Assembly (NCBI GenBank): GCA_002310155.1
Contig: DBYF01000025.1
Span: 1-6,480 of the forward strand
Length of the DNA stretch: 6,480 nucleotides
Direction: 5' to 3'
From: Mageeibacillus sp. UBA1193
Lineage (GTDB): Bacteria > Bacillota > Clostridia > Saccharofermentanales > Saccharofermentanaceae
Both the position numbers and the translations under genes were made by a program. Below are positions 4,959 through 6,480 of the stretch, piece by piece; within the stretch, counting starts at the first letter, position 1; the number at the start of each line of letters is the position of its first letter. Under the pieces are notes generated by a model. That model made no database searches. It was not told the DNA's origin and was given only the letters and a program-made list of their open reading frames with translations.

Positions 4959-5660
4959 ATGAGAAAGCATTTATACCGCGTCATAATTCTTACTGTCTGT
5001 GTTCTTTTCGTCTGTTCTGCCTGCCATGCACCAACGAAGACGAAAACAACCCAGCCGACAACTAAGGTCAGTCTGGAGATCGTGTATAAGAGAAACCAGA
5101 TGTGCTATGCCATCAAGACTGAGGGCACGGATACATCCCTTTATACTTTTAATGCGGCGGCGCAGCCGATCTTTGATCTGGAAGGGAAGTCCGCGACTGC
5201 GGCAGATCTTCTTCCGGGTATGCTTGTTTCTGTCGACTACGACGGATATATCCTTGAAACCTATCCCGCGCAGTTCTCCGGTGTATCCGGTATCCGTGTG
5301 ACCGGCATGCACGCGAACAGCGTAGAGTTCATGTCATCCCTGATCTCAGGCATGTTCCCGTCGGCGACTCCGGATGAGGTCGAGAGATGGGAGATCGCTT
5401 TTAAGGGGGAGAGATTCCTCTCCGACAAGGAAGAGCGGGCGCTGGAATACATGATGTCGGAAGAGTGGGTCGGATCCCAGGTCGTAGTAAACCCGCAAGA
5501 GTCCTTCACGAAGAAGACAGGACATATCGTGATCACGACCGAAAAGGCCGGAGATGAATCCGTGACCCTTACGATCAATGCAGACAGCGGAGCGGCCGGC
5601 TCCCGACCGACAGAGAGAAAGATGACCGTCTCGATCAAGGACGGTAAGTGGTCGATGTAA
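4959..5660 (+). CDS. Secreted, probably lipid-anchored protein of unknown function
   Basis: A 233-residue protein with a signal peptide: basic residues at 2-7, a hydrophobic core at about 8-19, then Cys-Ser-Ala-Cys (19-22), where Cys22 is the likely lipidated residue. Cys at -3 departs from the usual Leu/Val/Ile, so plain secretion is not excluded. A Thr/Lys-rich linker (26-36) follows. Residues 85-115 (PGMLVSVDYDGYILETYPAQFSGVSGIRV) resemble the small OB-like module seen in DUF3221-type extracytoplasmic proteins, where a glycine-rich strand is followed by E-x-YP-x-Q; this is from memory of the pattern, not a search. The C-terminal half (about 138-233) is mostly polar with beta-rich stretches (188-208, 222-231) and no catalytic motif I recognise. 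It has its own promoter and a shared terminator, so it is monocistronic. Its role is unknown. Confidence 0.85.
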   Translation: MRKHLYRVIILTVCVLFVCSACHAPTKTKTTQPTTKVSLEIVYKRNQMCYAIKTEGTDTSLYTFNAAAQPIFDLEGKSATAADLLPGMLVSVDYDGYILETYPAQFSGVSGIRVTGMHANSVEFMSSLISGMFPSATPDEVERWEIAFKGERFLSDKEERALEYMMSEEWVGSQVVVNPQESFTKKTGHIVITTEKAGDESVTLTINADSGAAGSRPTERKMTVSIKDGKWSM

Positions 5661-5718
5661 GAGTCTTTCAGAACGAATCAGTACAGATACTTACTCTATA
5701 TAGATTCAGACATAAAAA

Positions 5719-5749
5719 AGGCTGCCTCCGAAGAGACAGCCTCTTTTTT
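5719..5749. terminator. Bidirectional terminator between the lipoprotein-like gene and PEP carboxykinase
   Basis: A hairpin flanked by an A-tract (5714-5719) and a T-tract (5744-5749) lies between two convergent genes. On the minus strand the arms GGCUGUCUC and GAGGCAGCC pair fully, with one G-U, around a very stable C(UUCG)G tetraloop, followed by UUUUUU. On the plus strand the same place has a CGAA loop and one C-A mismatch, then UCUUUUUU. It should serve both genes but looks tuned for the carboxykinase direction. Confidence 0.92.
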
Positions 5750-5766
5750 ATCTCATGCTTTGAACC

Positions 5767-6480
5767 TTAAGCGTTAAGACGAGCCTCAAGAGCGTCGAGC
5801 TCAGCGAAGAGTTCCTTCGGCATCTTCGGACCATAGGACTCGAAGTGTGCACGGATGGACTTAGCTTCTGCCTTCCACTCATCCTTGTTGACTGTGAGCA
5901 GCTCTTCCATGTCAGCGTCTGTTACGCTGTCAAGGCCGGAACGGTCGATAGCATCAACTGTCGGGAGGTATCCGATCGGAGTCTCAACAGCCTTGCCCTC
6001 GCCGGAGCAGCGCTCAACGATCCACTTAAGAACACGGCTGTTATCGCCGTAGCCAGGCCACAGCCACTTGCCGTCTTCGGACTTTCTGAACCAGTTAACA
6101 TAGAAGATCTTCGGCAGCTTGTCAGCGTCGGTAGCCTTACCGATGTCGAGCCAGTGCTGGAGATAATCACCTACGTGATAACCGATGAACGGGAGCATAG
6201 CGAACGGATCACGACGAACCTGTCCTACCTTATCGGAGATAACAGCAGCTGTGATCTCGGAACCCATGATAGCACCCATGAAGATACCGTGGTTCCAGTT
6301 GAAGCTCTGGTGAACGAGCGGGATAGTTGTCTTACGACGGCCACCAACGAGGATAGCGTCAACAGCAACACCGTTCGGATCTTCCCAATCCGGAGCGATA
6401 ACCGGGCACTGCTTAGCCGGAGCTGTGAAACGAGCGTTCTTATGAGCAGCAACTTCGCCGGAATCCGGTGTCCAGTCCTT
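5767..6480 (-). CDS. pckG: Phosphoenolpyruvate carboxykinase (GTP-dependent), C-terminal part, cut by the window edge
   Basis: The minus-strand frame is open from the right edge through 237 codons to a TAA at 5769-5767; the family is about 600 residues, so roughly the last 40 percent is seen. The enzyme interconverts oxaloacetate and PEP with GTP/GDP in the cytosol, in gluconeogenesis or, in many anaerobes, in anaplerotic CO2 fixation. Diagnostic stretches are RFTAPAKQCPVI at the start, GGRRKTTIPLV, NWNHGIFMGAIMGSE (61-75 of the fragment), and FRKSEDGKWLWPGYGDNSRVL (131-151). The last carries the aromatic residues that stack on guanine in this family, with Trp139 and Tyr144 where Phe is common. 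ATP-type PEPCK has none of these. Codons are strongly biased (CGT, GCT, GTT, CCG), unlike the left-hand genes, as expected for a highly expressed gene. An ATG at 6279 is internal, not a start. Confidence 0.96.
   Translation of the reverse strand, partial: KDWTPDSGEVAAHKNARFTAPAKQCPVIAPDWEDPNGVAVDAILVGGRRKTTIPLVHQSFNWNHGIFMGAIMGSEITAAVISDKVGQVRRDPFAMLPFIGYHVGDYLQHWLDIGKATDADKLPKIFYVNWFRKSEDGKWLWPGYGDNSRVLKWIVERCSGEGKAVETPIGYLPTVDAIDRSGLDSVTDADMEELLTVNKDEWKAEAKSIRAHFESYGPKMPKELFAELDALEARLNA

Noticed and set aside
5855..6452. Additional open frames overlapping the PEP carboxykinase on both strands
   Set aside because: They are alternative frames of a strongly codon-biased conserved gene, without ribosome sites or recognisable products.

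Overview
This window looks like chromosomal DNA of a low-to-mid GC Gram-positive bacterium, most likely a Clostridia member of the Bacillota. The evidence is: strong AAGGAGG-type ribosome binding sites, two tRNA genes that encode their own CCA end, compact U-tailed terminators, a GTP-type PEP carboxykinase, a bacterial sirtuin with an 'RPDVTLYEE' zinc-proximal motif, and N-terminally membrane-anchored Amidase_3 proteins of a Gram-positive style. Genus cannot be settled from the sequence. I see no phage, transposon, CRISPR or defence gene.

Layout. From 4375 down to 1, everything is on the minus strand: an extended -10 promoter, a sirtuin deacetylase gene (4341-3592), a membrane-anchored amidase with an acidic linker (3565-2153), candidate promoters and a dyad (about 2044-2146), a second paralogous amidase (2015-825), and an SDR oxidoreductase (812-12). 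The SDR ribosome binding site overlaps the amidase stop codon. The SDR stop overlaps an ATG that may open one more gene beyond the window. No convincing terminator separates these genes, so they may form one operon with an internal promoter, or two.

The middle (4424-4838) holds two minus-strand tRNA genes, Gly(CCC) then Thr(GGT). Each has its own plausible promoter and its own intrinsic terminator. An unexplained 11-bp hairpin lies between them. Divergent from tRNA-Gly is a plus-strand gene for a small secreted, probably lipid-anchored protein (4959-5660). It converges on the 3' part of a GTP-dependent PEP carboxykinase gene that enters from the right edge (6480-5767), and a bidirectional terminator lies between the two.

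Functionally the left half is a cell-wall block: two zinc-dependent N-acetylmuramoyl-L-alanine amidases that would act outside the membrane, next to a protein deacetylase and a redox enzyme with no evident wall role. The most distinctive feature is that both amidases carry the same large insertion of roughly 60 residues between the usual R-x3-A-x4 helix and the SIH zinc motif, plus a shared GRHNEDN motif. This suggests a subfamily with its own regulation or binding partner. The rest is ordinary housekeeping content.
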